A stretch of DNA of 64,000 nt from Kineosporia babensis (GTDB lineage Bacteria > Actinomycetota > Actinomycetes > Actinomycetales > Kineosporiaceae). Below, one piece after another: positions 52,632 to 61,130 of this stretch. The notes beneath the pieces are model-generated. The model did not search any database. It was not told the origin of the DNA and was given only the letters and a program-made list of their open reading frames with translations. Numbering within the stretch: position 1 is the first letter of the stretch; every line of letters begins with the position of its first letter. The translations under genes and the position numbers were made by a program. The stretch covers positions 124,001 to 188,000 of the forward strand of contig NZ_JAJOMB010000004.1 in NCBI RefSeq assembly GCF_021129305.1, given 5' to 3'.

Positions 52632-53573
52632 ATGACCAGAGCGTCCCAGGCAGGCCCTACGTCGCACCGGCCCGCCGATGTGGCCGCCTGGCTTCGGAGT
52701 TCCCCCTCGCTCCCCTCGCTGCGGCAGGCTTTCCCGGAAGACTGGGAACTGGTGCAGCGCAAGGTCTCGGCTCTGGTCGCCGATGGGGACCACAAACGTC
52801 TCAAATCTTACTTGCAGGAGTTGAGCCGGCCCGCGCCGCGAATGCCGGACCACTCGAAGTCGCAGCGTGTCCGCGTGCAGGACGCGGTGCAACGACACAT
52901 GTTGCTGGAGGCTGTCAAACAGGCCGCAACCGCACACGAGAGCGGCGTTTCGCAGGGAAAGCTCAGGCTGGGCAAGGTCAACGGGACGGTGCTGCAGCGT
53001 CTGTTGTTCGAGGAAGGTTTGCGCCGCCGGGCGGTTTCCTACCCATTGTTCCGGTTGGCCTGGCCGATGCTCTCGCAGCGGCAGCGCTTGATGCCCTTGG
53101 TGCGCGATCGTGGCCTTTACTGCTTCTATTCTGCTCCCCTGCTCGATGCGATCGCTCGGCTGGTGCACGGCCGCGCAGCTGTGGAGATCGCGGCCGGCGA
53201 CGGCGCGCTGACCCGTCTGCTCAAGCGGCGGTTCGTCGATATCACCGCCACCGACGACTACAGCTGGGATTCGACGGTTGCGTTCGATCCGCTGGTGCAG
53301 CGCCAGGAGGCCACCGCGGCCCTGCGCGCCCGCAAGCCGGAGGTGGTGATTTGTTCATGGCCGCCGCCGCAGAACTCGTTCGAGGCGAAGGTGTTCACCA
53401 CGGCTTCGGTGCAGACGTACATCGTGCTCACCGCGCGGGCCGAGTCGGAGGCTGGCAATTGGAGCGCCTACCGCAAGCAGAGCGCGTTCACGTGGGGCGA
53501 GGACCGCAAGCTGTCCAAGCTGGTACTGCCGCCCGGGAGTGGGCAGGTGCTGGTGTTTCAGCGCGCCACCTGA
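52632..53573 (+). CDS. SAM-dependent methyltransferase-like protein of unknown function
   Basis: 313 residues. The C-terminal ~140 residues look Rossmann-like: AVEIAAGDGALTRLLKRR (motif I, E-x-G-x-G), then the acidic TATDDYSWD turn and VVICSWPPPQNSFE, resembling the catalytic NPP/DPP-type loop as WPPP. The N-terminal ~150 residues are basic and helical (WELVQRKVSALVADGDHKRL). No precise family recognised. It may be co-transcribed with none of its neighbours. Confidence 0.65.
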   Translation: MTRASQAGPTSHRPADVAAWLRSSPSLPSLRQAFPEDWELVQRKVSALVADGDHKRLKSYLQELSRPAPRMPDHSKSQRVRVQDAVQRHMLLEAVKQAATAHESGVSQGKLRLGKVNGTVLQRLLFEEGLRRRAVSYPLFRLAWPMLSQRQRLMPLVRDRGLYCFYSAPLLDAIARLVHGRAAVEIAAGDGALTRLLKRRFVDITATDDYSWDSTVAFDPLVQRQEATAALRARKPEVVICSWPPPQNSFEAKVFTTASVQTYIVLTARAESEAGNWSAYRKQSAFTWGEDRKLSKLVLPPGSGQVLVFQRAT

Positions 53574-53622
53574 GCGTTCTCTTCGCCCGGCGGGCCCGTG
53601 ACAGTACAGCCGCCATGCATTA

Positions 53623-53642
53623 ATCTGCATATGAATGCAGAT
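53623..53642. promoter_or_regulatory. Operator-like palindrome upstream of MFS gene (candidate ArsR site)
   Basis: ATCTGCAT (53623-53630) and ATGCAGAT (53635-53642) around ATGA, 27 bp before the MFS start. AT-rich within GC-rich DNA. It fits the dyads bound by ArsR/SmtB repressors, and an ArsR gene is adjacent to the MFS gene. Confidence 0.6.
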
Positions 53643-53669
53643 AGCGATTCGGTCGGACGGTGATCCGCG

Positions 53670-54890
53670 ATGCTCGAGGTGCTGACGAACCGCGTCTTCG
53701 CAAAACTGTTCGCCGCTCAGGTGATCGCTCTGCTCGGAACCGGCCTGCTCACGGTCGCTCTGGGCCTGCTGGCGTACGACCTCGCGGGCGGTGACGCGGG
53801 CGTCGTGCTCGCTACCGCGCTGACGATCAAGATGCTCGCGTACGTGGGCATGGCGCCGGTGATGACTGCCCTGGCCGCCCGGGTCCCCCGCAAGGCGGTG
53901 CTGGTCACGGCCGACATGGTGCGGGCCGGGATGGCACTGAGCCTGCCGTTCGTGACCGAGGTGGGCCAGATCTACGCCCTGGTCTTTCTGCTGCAATCTG
54001 CTTCGGCCACCTTCACACCCACCTTCCAGGCCGTGATCCCCGACGTCCTGCCCGACGAAAGCCGCTATACCCGGGCACTTTCCCTCTCCCGGACGGCCTA
54101 CGACCTCGAATCGCTGATCAGCCCGGTACTGGCGGCCGCTCTGCTCACGGTCATGCCCGGCAACAACCTCTTCGTCGGAACCGCCGCGGGCTTCGCCGCT
54201 TCGACCTTGCTGGTGCTGACCACGCGCCTGCCCACCAGCCGGACGGGCGATGGCGCACCGTTCAGCGAGCGGCTCACCCGCGGAGTAAGGGCGTTCGGGC
54301 GTACTCCGGAACTACGCAGCCTGGCGGCGATGAACCTGGTGGTGGCCACGTCGATCGCCATGGTCATCGTGAACAGCGTGGTACTGGTGCGCGGCGATCT
54401 GGGGAGGCCGGCCGGCGATGTGGCGGTGCTGCTGGCTTGTTATGGGGCCGGTTCGATGATCGTGGCGCTGCTCCTGCCGCGAGTGCTGGAGCGGCAGCCG
54501 GAGCACAGCGTCCTGCTGGCGGGGGCCGGGCTGGCGCCTGTGGCTCTGGCCGGAACGGCCCTGTGCCTGCGCGCCGAGCACTTCCCGGCCCTGCTGGCGA
54601 GCTGGTTCCTGCTGGGCGCGGCGGGTTCGCTGATCCTGACGCCCTCGTCGCGGCTGATCCGCCGAGCTTCGGACGAGCAGAACCGGACGGCCGTGTTCGC
54701 CGCTCAGTTCTCCCTGTCCCACGGGTGTTTCATGATCACGTACCCGCTGGCCGGCACCCTGGGCGCCACAATCGGGTTGTCTGCGACCGCCCTCGTCCTG
54801 TCCGGGATCGGGACGGTCGGCGCGATCGTGGCGTTCGTCGTCCGGAAACCGCGGGCCCAGGTCAAGCCTCAGCTGATCCGTGCACACTAG
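53670..54890 (+). CDS. MFS transporter, probable efflux (ArsR-linked)
   Basis: 406 residues with 12 predicted membrane segments. It lacks a strict motif A (AARVPRKAVLVTADMVRAGM is the loop 2-3 equivalent). Actinobacterial MFS carriers paired with ArsR regulators have this type of sequence and are inferred to export metals or drugs. Its 3' end overlaps the convergent ArsR stop region by 4 bp. Substrate not determinable; metal efflux is the leading guess. Confidence 0.82.
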   Translation: MLEVLTNRVFAKLFAAQVIALLGTGLLTVALGLLAYDLAGGDAGVVLATALTIKMLAYVGMAPVMTALAARVPRKAVLVTADMVRAGMALSLPFVTEVGQIYALVFLLQSASATFTPTFQAVIPDVLPDESRYTRALSLSRTAYDLESLISPVLAAALLTVMPGNNLFVGTAAGFAASTLLVLTTRLPTSRTGDGAPFSERLTRGVRAFGRTPELRSLAAMNLVVATSIAMVIVNSVVLVRGDLGRPAGDVAVLLACYGAGSMIVALLLPRVLERQPEHSVLLAGAGLAPVALAGTALCLRAEHFPALLASWFLLGAAGSLILTPSSRLIRRASDEQNRTAVFAAQFSLSHGCFMITYPLAGTLGATIGLSATALVLSGIGTVGAIVAFVVRKPRAQVKPQLIRAH

Positions 54891-55234
54891 GAACGGTGGT
54901 GGCCGGGTACCCCGGGCCCGGCGTGCTCGGCGTTGTGCACCGCGTCGGTGATCAGCCGGGCCACGTGGTCGTTGTCCAACCGGTAGAAGATCGTGGTGCC
55001 CTCGCGGCGGGTCTTCACCAGGCGGGCCATCCGCAGCTTGGCCAGGTGCTGGGAGACCGAGGCGGGCGCCTTGGCCACCTGTGCGGCCAGGTCCCCCACC
55101 GACATCTCCTGGTGCAGCAGGGCCCACAGAATCCGGACGCGGGTGGCGTCGGCGAGCATCCGGAAGACCTCGACGGCCAGATCCACCTGATCCGGCGGCA
55201 GCTCGACGTCGTGCGTACCGTGCCCTGAACCCAT
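54887..55234 (-). CDS. ArsR/SmtB family metal-type repressor
   Basis: 115 residues from ATG 55234; the open frame runs upstream without support. The wHTH is VGDLAAQVAKAPASVSQHLAKLRMARLV with wing TRREGTTIFYRLDN. Helix alpha-5 is DNDHVARLITDAVHNAEH, with Asp/His/His/His ligands in the manner of CzrA/NmtR-type zinc, nickel or cobalt sensors; the alpha-3 CxC motif of ArsR proper is absent. It probably derepresses the convergent MFS gene on metal binding. Confidence 0.9.
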   Translation of the reverse strand: MGSGHGTHDVELPPDQVDLAVEVFRMLADATRVRILWALLHQEMSVGDLAAQVAKAPASVSQHLAKLRMARLVKTRREGTTIFYRLDNDHVARLITDAVHNAEHAGPGVPGHHRS

Positions 55235-55414
55235 GGGCAGAGCGTAACGCGGGTGCTCCGAACGGCTGAGCGCCTGCGGCGGCCTCTGCGCTGCGCGACG
55301 ACGTTCCGAAGGCAGGCACCCCCGTTCGGCGGATTCGAGCGGACCCGGCCCGGCCGACACTACTGAATGTGACCACCCTTCAGGTTTTCATTCGTCCGGT
55401 GTAACGGAGTCGTC

Positions 55415-56062
55415 ATGACCGCCGCCAACTTCTACAGCGTGCTGGGGGTAGCGCCCACGGCCGATCAAAGCAGCCTGCGCCGGCAGTACCGGCGGCTGGC
55501 CCGGGCGCTGCACCCGGATCACCTCACCGACCCGGTGCAGAAGATGCGCGCGGCCGCGGCCATGGTCAAGGTCACCGAGGCCTACTCGGCTCTGCACGAT
55601 CCGCAGCGGCGGGCCCAGCACGACCGGGCCCTGCTCGCGCACCGCCCCACGGCCAAGGACGAGCACCGCCAGATCGTGGTCCGGGTCACCGGGGCGCTGG
55701 CCGGGGTGATGAGCCGCAACCCCGACCTGGGGTTTGACCAGTCCATGGTCACCCGCATCCTGCAAGGCGCCAGCGAGCACATCCCTGAGGCGCTGCAGAT
55801 GGTGAAGGACAGCATCTCCGAGGCCGACGGCCGGGCCGAAGCGGCCGCCTTCATGGCGCTGGCCAAGGCGTTCACCTCGTACGGCGAACTGCTGCCGGAG
55901 GGCTGCAAGCCCGAGGCGGCCTACATCTTCCTGATCCGCAGCACCGCCTTCGAGTGCCTCAAAGACACCGTCTGGGCATCTCGGCTGACCTGGCCCGACC
56001 TTCCCCGAACCCGGCAAACCCTTGCAATCGGGCGGGAAACCGCCGAAGGTGAGGCAGCATGA
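55415..56062 (+). CDS. J-domain (DnaJ-like) protein
   Basis: 215 residues. The J domain occupies residues 5-75 (NFYSVLGVAPTADQSSLRRQ ... ALHPDHLTDP) and has the HPD tripeptide needed to stimulate Hsp70 ATPase. The C-terminal ~130 residues are helical and unlike DnaJ zinc or substrate domains. A specialised co-chaperone is likely. Its stop overlaps the ATG of the 3-hydroxyacyl-CoA dehydrogenase gene. Confidence 0.85.
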   Translation: MTAANFYSVLGVAPTADQSSLRRQYRRLARALHPDHLTDPVQKMRAAAAMVKVTEAYSALHDPQRRAQHDRALLAHRPTAKDEHRQIVVRVTGALAGVMSRNPDLGFDQSMVTRILQGASEHIPEALQMVKDSISEADGRAEAAAFMALAKAFTSYGELLPEGCKPEAAYIFLIRSTAFECLKDTVWASRLTWPDLPRTRQTLAIGRETAEGEAA

Positions 56063-56901
56063 GCCTGCCCCAGAAGGTCGCCGTCTTCGGAGGTGGCCGG
56101 ATGGGTGCGGGCATCGCCCACGCCTTCCTGCTCTGCGGGACCGAGGTCACGGTGGTGGAGGTGTCCGCCCCGGCTGCGGCGGCGGCCGAGGCCCGGGTGG
56201 CCGGCTCACTCAAGCAGGCCGAGAGCCGAGGCAGACTCAGCGAACCGGCCAGACGCGTCCATGATCGGCTCGTCGTCACCACCGACCCGGCGGATCTGGC
56301 CGGAGCCGCCCTGGTGATCGAGGCAGTGCCGGAGGACGCCGGGCTGAAGGGCACTGTGCTCGCACTGGTCGAGGCCGCGGCGCCGGAAGCGGTTCTGGCG
56401 ACGAACACCTCGAGCTTGTCGGTGGACGCTCTGGCCGCCGGTCTGGCCCGGCCGGAGCGGTTTCTCGGGTTGCATTTCTTCAACCCGGTGCCGGCCAGCG
56501 GGCTGGTGGAGATCGTGAACGGGGCGCGGACCGCACCGCAGGTGCTGGATCAGGCCCAGAAATGGGTGACGTCGCTGGGCAAGAACGCGATCACGGTCAC
56601 CGACTCCCCTGGTTTCGCGAGCAGCCGGCTGGGTCTGGCGCTGGCTCTGGAGGCGATGCGGATGCTGGAGAGCGAAGTCGCCTCGGCCGAGGACATCGAC
56701 ACCGCAATGACTCTCGGCTACAAGCATCCGCTGGGGCCGCTGCGCACCACCGACGTGGTCGGGCTGGACGTGCGGCTGGCGATCGCCGAGCATCTGGCCG
56801 CAGAGCTCGGGCCGCGCTTCGAGCCGCCGGCCATCCTGCGCGAGAAGGTGGCGGCCGGCCAGCTCGGCCGCAAGAGCGGGCAGGGCTTCTACCGCTGGTG
56901 A
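56059..56901 (+). CDS. 3-hydroxyacyl-CoA dehydrogenase family protein (3-hydroxybutyryl-CoA type)
   Basis: 280 residues, the length of short stand-alone enzymes. NAD site FGGGRMGAGIA, then ATNTSSLSV with Ser118, the catalytic His139 (GLHFFNP) and TDSPGFASSRL with the substrate-binding Asn replaced by Ser. The C-terminal domain ends LGRKSGQGFYRW. It oxidises 3-hydroxybutyryl-CoA or a longer homologue. The close coupling to a J-domain protein is unusual. Confidence 0.92.
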   Translation: MSLPQKVAVFGGGRMGAGIAHAFLLCGTEVTVVEVSAPAAAAAEARVAGSLKQAESRGRLSEPARRVHDRLVVTTDPADLAGAALVIEAVPEDAGLKGTVLALVEAAAPEAVLATNTSSLSVDALAAGLARPERFLGLHFFNPVPASGLVEIVNGARTAPQVLDQAQKWVTSLGKNAITVTDSPGFASSRLGLALALEAMRMLESEVASAEDIDTAMTLGYKHPLGPLRTTDVVGLDVRLAIAEHLAAELGPRFEPPAILREKVAAGQLGRKSGQGFYRW

Positions 56902-56906
56902 GACGA

Positions 56907-56941
56907 CCGTGGCGGGGAGCCGTGAAAGCTCCCCGCCACGG
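56907..56941. terminator. Bidirectional terminator hairpin
   Basis: 14-bp arms CCGTGGCGGGGAGC (56907-56920) and complement (56928-56941) with a 7-nt loop, between the 3-hydroxyacyl-CoA dehydrogenase gene and the convergent GH6 gene. Confidence 0.85.
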
Positions 56942-56950
56942 CCGCAACCC

Positions 56951-57988
56951 CTACTTCCCGAGGATCATGTCGTAGGCGATCTGCGGGTTGAAGGTGCCGG
57001 CCGGGCTGGTCGGCGCGTTGCCGCACTCACCGTCGGAGTTGCCCGCGGTCTTGATCCAGAGCCGGGTCTCCAGGCCGGTGCCGGCCGGGTCGGTGCTGCC
57101 CACCCGCGAGGTGACGCCGATCTTGCGGCCGGTCGGGTTGCACCACTTACCGTTCCAGCCGTTGCCGTTGCGGCTGGTGTCCATCATGTAGGGCTTCTTG
57201 GCCTTGCCCTTGGCCGCCAGCGCGTTGTTCACCGCGGTGCCGAACGCGGTCTCCTCGGCCTCGGTGTGGAAGTTGGAGACGTTCAGGGCGAAGCCGCGCA
57301 CGTTGTCCACCCCGGCCTTGGACAGCCGGTCGGCGATGTCGGTGGCCTTGGCGTACTTCGAGTTGCCGGCGTCGATGTAGACCAGGGTGTTCGGCGCCTT
57401 GGTCTTGAACTGCTCGGTGGCGTACTTGATCAGGCTCTCGCGCTCGGTCTTCTGCGCGCTGGTCAGGCAGGAGTAGTCGGCCAGCGCGTCCGGCTCCAGC
57501 ACCACCACGGCCGGGCGGGCCTTGATCGCCCCGGCGTAGTCCGAGATCCAGGTGCGGTACTTGGCCGCGCTGGTCTCGCCGCCACCCGAGTAGCCGCTGC
57601 AGGCGTCCCGGTTCGGGATGCTGTAGGCCACCAGGATCGGCACCTTGCCGGCCTTCTCGGCGCCGTCCACGTGCTCGCCGACGGACTTGCTGATGCTGGT
57701 GAACCAGTCCCCGAACCAGCGGGCCATCGGGTTCTTGGCCAGACCGTCCTGGATCGTCGGGGTCCGGCTGTCGTTCGGGTTGGCCTTGACGTACAGCGCC
57801 GACTGCGACTTCGGGTCGACGTAGAAACCCTTGCTCTGAGCCAGACTCAGGGTGTCGGCCGCTGCGGCAGTGCTGACCTTGGCCTTGCTGGGGGCCGGGG
57901 CGGCGGTGGACTGGGTGGCGACGAAGGTGGTGACGGCCACGGCGGCGACGGCCGATGCCGCCACCGCGGTCAGGGTTTTGCGCTTCAT
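56951..57988 (-). CDS. Secreted glycoside hydrolase family 6 protein (endoglucanase/cellobiohydrolase)
   Basis: 345 residues with a Sec signal (KRKTLTAVAASAVAAVAVTT, cleavage near AAPAP). GH6 motifs follow: GWF-type start, YSIPNRDACSGYSGGG with the pKa-modulating Asp128, VVLEPDALAD with the catalytic acid Asp167, RNGNGWNGKWCNPTGRKIG and LWIKTAGNSDGEC. It cleaves beta-1,4-glucan. There is no carbohydrate-binding module, so it is a minimal soluble-substrate enzyme. It is monocistronic. Confidence 0.94.
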   Translation of the reverse strand: MKRKTLTAVAASAVAAVAVTTFVATQSTAAPAPSKAKVSTAAAADTLSLAQSKGFYVDPKSQSALYVKANPNDSRTPTIQDGLAKNPMARWFGDWFTSISKSVGEHVDGAEKAGKVPILVAYSIPNRDACSGYSGGGETSAAKYRTWISDYAGAIKARPAVVVLEPDALADYSCLTSAQKTERESLIKYATEQFKTKAPNTLVYIDAGNSKYAKATDIADRLSKAGVDNVRGFALNVSNFHTEAEETAFGTAVNNALAAKGKAKKPYMMDTSRNGNGWNGKWCNPTGRKIGVTSRVGSTDPAGTGLETRLWIKTAGNSDGECGNAPTSPAGTFNPQIAYDMILGK

Positions 57989-58176
57989 GGCTCTTTTGTA
58001 GCGATCCTGTGCGCCAGCAATGTCAAACGCCGCCTAAGCCAGACCCAAACGGAGGGGTTTTTCGACACCTCTGACCGGTTTTGTGGGCCCAAAGTCCCAG
58101 CCCCAGAGCCGCTTGCGATCCGGCCGTCACCGTCCGGCAGGACTCTCGCTTCTCGGCCGAGGAGCGCAAAACGCAA

Positions 58177-58210
58177 GGCGCTCCTTCTCCCCGCGGGGAG
58201 AAGGAGCGCC
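58177..58210 (-). terminator. 34-bp perfect palindrome terminating the tetritol-type operon
   Basis: 17-bp arms GGCGCTCCTTCTCCCCG (58177-58193) and exact complement (58194-58210). It lies 25 bp past the stop of the last gene (58236) of the long leftward operon. No U-run. Confidence 0.85.
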
Positions 58211-58235
58211 TGAGAACCGCCGGAGGGGTGACCGA

Positions 58236-59090
58236 TCAGCGGTGGATGTGGTCCAGGTGCAGCATCTGCTTCAGGACGCTGTCCAGTTCCTTGTCGTCGA
58301 AGATCGACTTCCAGTCTTCCTTGATCAGCTTCTCGCGGCCGTAGTCCATCGCGACCAGGCAGGCGTCGGAGAACGGGTTGTCGCCGCGCAGGCCGTTGGC
58401 CAGCGCCACCTGCACGTGGCCCATCAGCATGGCGCGGGCGGCCGGCTCGGGCACGCCGACCTTGTTGACGGTCTCCATCAGGGCCTCGTTGAGCAGGTCA
58501 CCGATCATGCAGGCGACGACCTCGACCAGGGTCGGCTCGAGGTAGGCGAGCTGCTTGACGGTCACCCAGTGCACGTCCAGGACGGGCGCGTACATGAGCT
58601 TGATGACCTCTTCGGCCTGCGCCTGCTTCTCGGCGTTGCCCGACTCGATCGCCGCGACAACGTCCTGCGGCGCGGCGATGCCGCCGAAGGTGTCGTCCAG
58701 CTCGGCCTGGGTCTTACGCTGCAGGAAGACCGACGGGTGGCACGGGTGGGCCACAACGTACTCGATGTCCTCGCGGACGTAGAGCAGGTTGGCGTAGGCG
58801 GCGGCCGGGTCGAGGGTCAGCACGACCGTGCCGGGACGCACCTGGGGCACGATCTCGGCGGAGACCGGGGCCAGGGCCACGTCGGGCACCGACAGGATGA
58901 CGACGTCGGCCTCGGCGACCGCGGTGGCGGCCTCGGTCAGCTCACGGCCGGCCTCGGTGGTGCGCTGACGGCCGGCTTCGCCGTTCTCCACGTAGTAGAC
59001 GGTGTGCTCGCTGCGCTGCAGGTTGTTGGACACCCGCATGCCCATCTTGCCGCCGGCGCCGATGACCGCGATGGTCAGCTTCTGGCTCAT
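58236..59090 (-). CDS. 6-phosphogluconate dehydrogenase-like NAD(P) oxidoreductase with PGDH C-terminal domain
   Basis: 284 residues. Rossmann motif VIGAGGKMGMRVSNNL, then LSVPDVALAP and VVAHPCHPSVF. The C-terminal half (AYLEPTLVEVVACMIGDLLNEAL) has the helical PGDH_C-type domain, not a 6PGDH GDH/KGTG signature. ATG overlaps the preceding epimerase stop. It may oxidise or rearrange a C4/C5 hydroxy-acid or phosphate in the pathway. Its exact reaction is not known to me. Confidence 0.78.
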   Translation of the reverse strand: MSQKLTIAVIGAGGKMGMRVSNNLQRSEHTVYYVENGEAGRQRTTEAGRELTEAATAVAEADVVILSVPDVALAPVSAEIVPQVRPGTVVLTLDPAAAYANLLYVREDIEYVVAHPCHPSVFLQRKTQAELDDTFGGIAAPQDVVAAIESGNAEKQAQAEEVIKLMYAPVLDVHWVTVKQLAYLEPTLVEVVACMIGDLLNEALMETVNKVGVPEPAARAMLMGHVQVALANGLRGDNPFSDACLVAMDYGREKLIKEDWKSIFDDKELDSVLKQMLHLDHIHR

Positions 59091-59893
59091 TTCGCGTAAC
59101 TCCTCAGTGTTTCGACAACGCTTGCGGTCCAACGGTCTTCGAGGGCGCAGGTGGTGGCGCTGTCGCCCTGCCACGTGAGCCAGTGCTCGACGATCTGGTT
59201 GATCCCGCGTTCTTCCGGACGGACCGCCGCGACCATGCCGTGGTAGTCCAGCAGCCCTTCGCCCAGCGGGACGCTGGCCAGGGTGAACCCGACCCAGCCG
59301 TCCTTGCGGGAGAAGGAGAAGTCCTTGATGTGCATGTTCTTGACCAGCGGGGCGGTGCGGCGCACCGTCTCGGCCGGCAGTTCCAGGGCGGCCAGGCAGT
59401 TGGCCGGGTCCAGGCAGATGCCCAGGTTCGGCGAGTCCACCGCGGTGACCAGGTCGACCAGGGTCTGGACCGGCACCTGCTCGTAGGTCTCCAGGGCGAT
59501 CGTCACGCCGGACGCCTCGTAGGCCTGCACCGCGGTGCGCAGGAACTGCTCGGCCTCGGCCGGGGTGGGCCGTGAGGTGGCCGAGTAGAACATGCTGCGC
59601 ACCAGGGTCACGTCCAGCGCCTGGGCGATCTCCAGGTACCGGGCCAGGTGCTCGGGGGTCACGCCCCGGGTGCCGAGCTCGAAGCTGACGCCCTTCGCCG
59701 CGCCGTACGCCTTCAGCTCGGAAAGCTTTGCCGCGGTGTACGACTCGATCAGCGGGTAGTCGCAGATCTGCAGCAGCGTGACGCCCAGGGCGGCGGTCTT
59801 GTCGACCATCTGCTCCAGGGTGATCGGCTGCGGCGCGGTCTCGTGCCACTGCCAGAAGAACGAGTAGGTGCTCAGCCCGATCGTGCTGCTCAC
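59087..59893 (-). CDS. Sugar phosphate isomerase/epimerase (xylose isomerase-like TIM barrel)
   Basis: 268 residues from GTG 59893 in a GTGA overlap with the upstream gene. Metal-binding barrel: IGLSTYSFFWQWHE, GVTIALETYEQVP (Glu ligand), LGICLDPANCLA (Asp ligand), VKNMHIKDFSF (His ligand) and a Glu near GEGLLDY. EryC-type epimerases of erythritol catabolism and 3-oxo-isoapionate decarboxylase belong to this fold. In context, epimerisation or isomerisation of an erythrulose phosphate is likely. Confidence 0.85.
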   Translation of the reverse strand: MSSTIGLSTYSFFWQWHETAPQPITLEQMVDKTAALGVTLLQICDYPLIESYTAAKLSELKAYGAAKGVSFELGTRGVTPEHLARYLEIAQALDVTLVRSMFYSATSRPTPAEAEQFLRTAVQAYEASGVTIALETYEQVPVQTLVDLVTAVDSPNLGICLDPANCLAALELPAETVRRTAPLVKNMHIKDFSFSRKDGWVGFTLASVPLGEGLLDYHGMVAAVRPEERGINQIVEHWLTWQGDSATTCALEDRWTASVVETLRSYAK

Positions 59894-60663
59894 GCCGACA
59901 CCTCCAGTGCCTCGTCGAGAACGGTCTTCAGCGCCTGCGGGTCGTGCGCGAACCGGCCCAGGAACAGGCCCTGCGCGGCCGGGGCGATCTTGCCCAGCAG
60001 GCCCGGGCCGGCGCTGCCGCCGTAGATCACCGAGCTGTCCGGGTAGCCGGCCCGCTTGTCCATCGACTCCCGCAACGCCGCGCAGACCGCCGAGATGTGC
60101 TCCGGTCCGGCCGGTTCCGCCGCCCCGATCGCCCAGATCGGCTCGTAGGCCACGACCACCCGGCCGCCGAGGGCCCGCCGCTCGCTCTGCCACAGTGCGC
60201 TGTCCAGCTGCCGCACGCACTCGGCCGCAGCCTCCTCGGCCGAGCCCGGCGTGGGCTCACCGATGCACAGCACCGGCACCAGGCCGTTGCGCAGCGCGGC
60301 CGCCGTCTTGGCCGCCACCACCTGCTCGTGCTCGCCGTACATCCGGCGGCGCTCGGCGTGGCCGACCTCGACGTAGAGAGCGCCGGCCTCGCGCAGCATC
60401 GGGCCGCCGACCTCACCGGTGTAGGCACCGGAGTCGGCCTCGGCCAGGTTCTGCGCGCCGACCGTGATCGGGGTACCGCGGAAGATGTCCCGCGCCCCCG
60501 GGATCGCCGGGAAGCCCGGGGCCACGAAAAGCCTGGCCTTGGAACCGGTCAGGACCGGGTGCGCCCCGACCAGCCCGGCTACGTCCTGGCACCAGCGCAG
60601 CGTCTGGTCGTAGCCCATGTACATCTTCAGGCTCACCCCGATGGTGAGACTCGTGGTGCTCAC
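59890..60663 (-). CDS. Triosephosphate isomerase-like enzyme (tetrulose-phosphate isomerase candidate)
   Basis: 257 residues from GTG 60663. Catalytic residues are Lys13 (SLKMYMG), His102 (VGHAERR) and Glu174 (AYEPIWAIG), with the phosphate loop [10 protein letters not shown]. The almost invariant Asn of N-x-K is Ser11 here. Second-copy TPIs in erythritol operons (EryH) convert L-erythrulose 1-phosphate to D-erythrulose 4-phosphate, and this copy sits in such a setting. The glycolytic TPI is probably elsewhere. Confidence 0.86.
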   Translation of the reverse strand: MSTTSLTIGVSLKMYMGYDQTLRWCQDVAGLVGAHPVLTGSKARLFVAPGFPAIPGARDIFRGTPITVGAQNLAEADSGAYTGEVGGPMLREAGALYVEVGHAERRRMYGEHEQVVAAKTAAALRNGLVPVLCIGEPTPGSAEEAAAECVRQLDSALWQSERRALGGRVVVAYEPIWAIGAAEPAGPEHISAVCAALRESMDKRAGYPDSSVIYGGSAGPGLLGKIAPAAQGLFLGRFAHDPQALKTVLDEALEVSA

Positions 60664-61130
60664 TTGGCCGAGGCGTCCTCGTAGGCGGTGATCCGGCTGA
60701 CCTTGCCGGCCGAGGCCGAGGTCTCGTCGAACGTGTAGGTCAGCCACTCCTTGGCCAGGCGGCGGGCCAGCTCCAGGCCGACCACGCGCTGGCCGAAGGT
60801 CAGCACCTGGGCGTTGTTGCTCATGATCGAGCGCTCCACCGAGAAGCTGTCGTGCGCGGTGACGGCCCGGATGCCGGGGACCTTGTTGGCCGCGATGGCC
60901 ACGCCCAGACCGGTGCCGCAGACCAGGATCGCGCGGTCGGCCTCGCCCTTGGCGATCAGCTCGGCGGCGGCGATCGCCACGTCCGGGTAGGGGTTGTCCG
61001 GGTCGTCGGCCACATCGACCACGGACTCGACCCGGTCGCTGGCCGACAGGTCGGCCTTGAGCGCCTCCTTGTAGTCGAATCCGGCGGAGTCCGCGCCGAC
61101 GACGATGCGGAGCTTGCTCATCTGTGTCAC
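60660..61130 (-). CDS. rpiB: Ribose-5-phosphate isomerase B family (RpiB/EryI-like)
   Basis: 156 residues from GTG 61130; ATG 61121 is possible but all neighbours use 4-bp overlaps. RpiB motifs: [29 protein letters not shown] with the catalytic Cys, and [21 protein letters not shown]. In erythritol pathways the RpiB-type EryI or DerI converts D-erythrulose 4-phosphate to D-erythrose 4-phosphate. That is the likely role given the Dak kinase beside it. Confidence 0.9.
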   Translation of the reverse strand: MTQMSKLRIVVGADSAGFDYKEALKADLSASDRVESVVDVADDPDNPYPDVAIAAAELIAKGEADRAILVCGTGLGVAIAANKVPGIRAVTAHDSFSVERSIMSNNAQVLTFGQRVVGLELARRLAKEWLTYTFDETSASAGKVSRITAYEDASAK

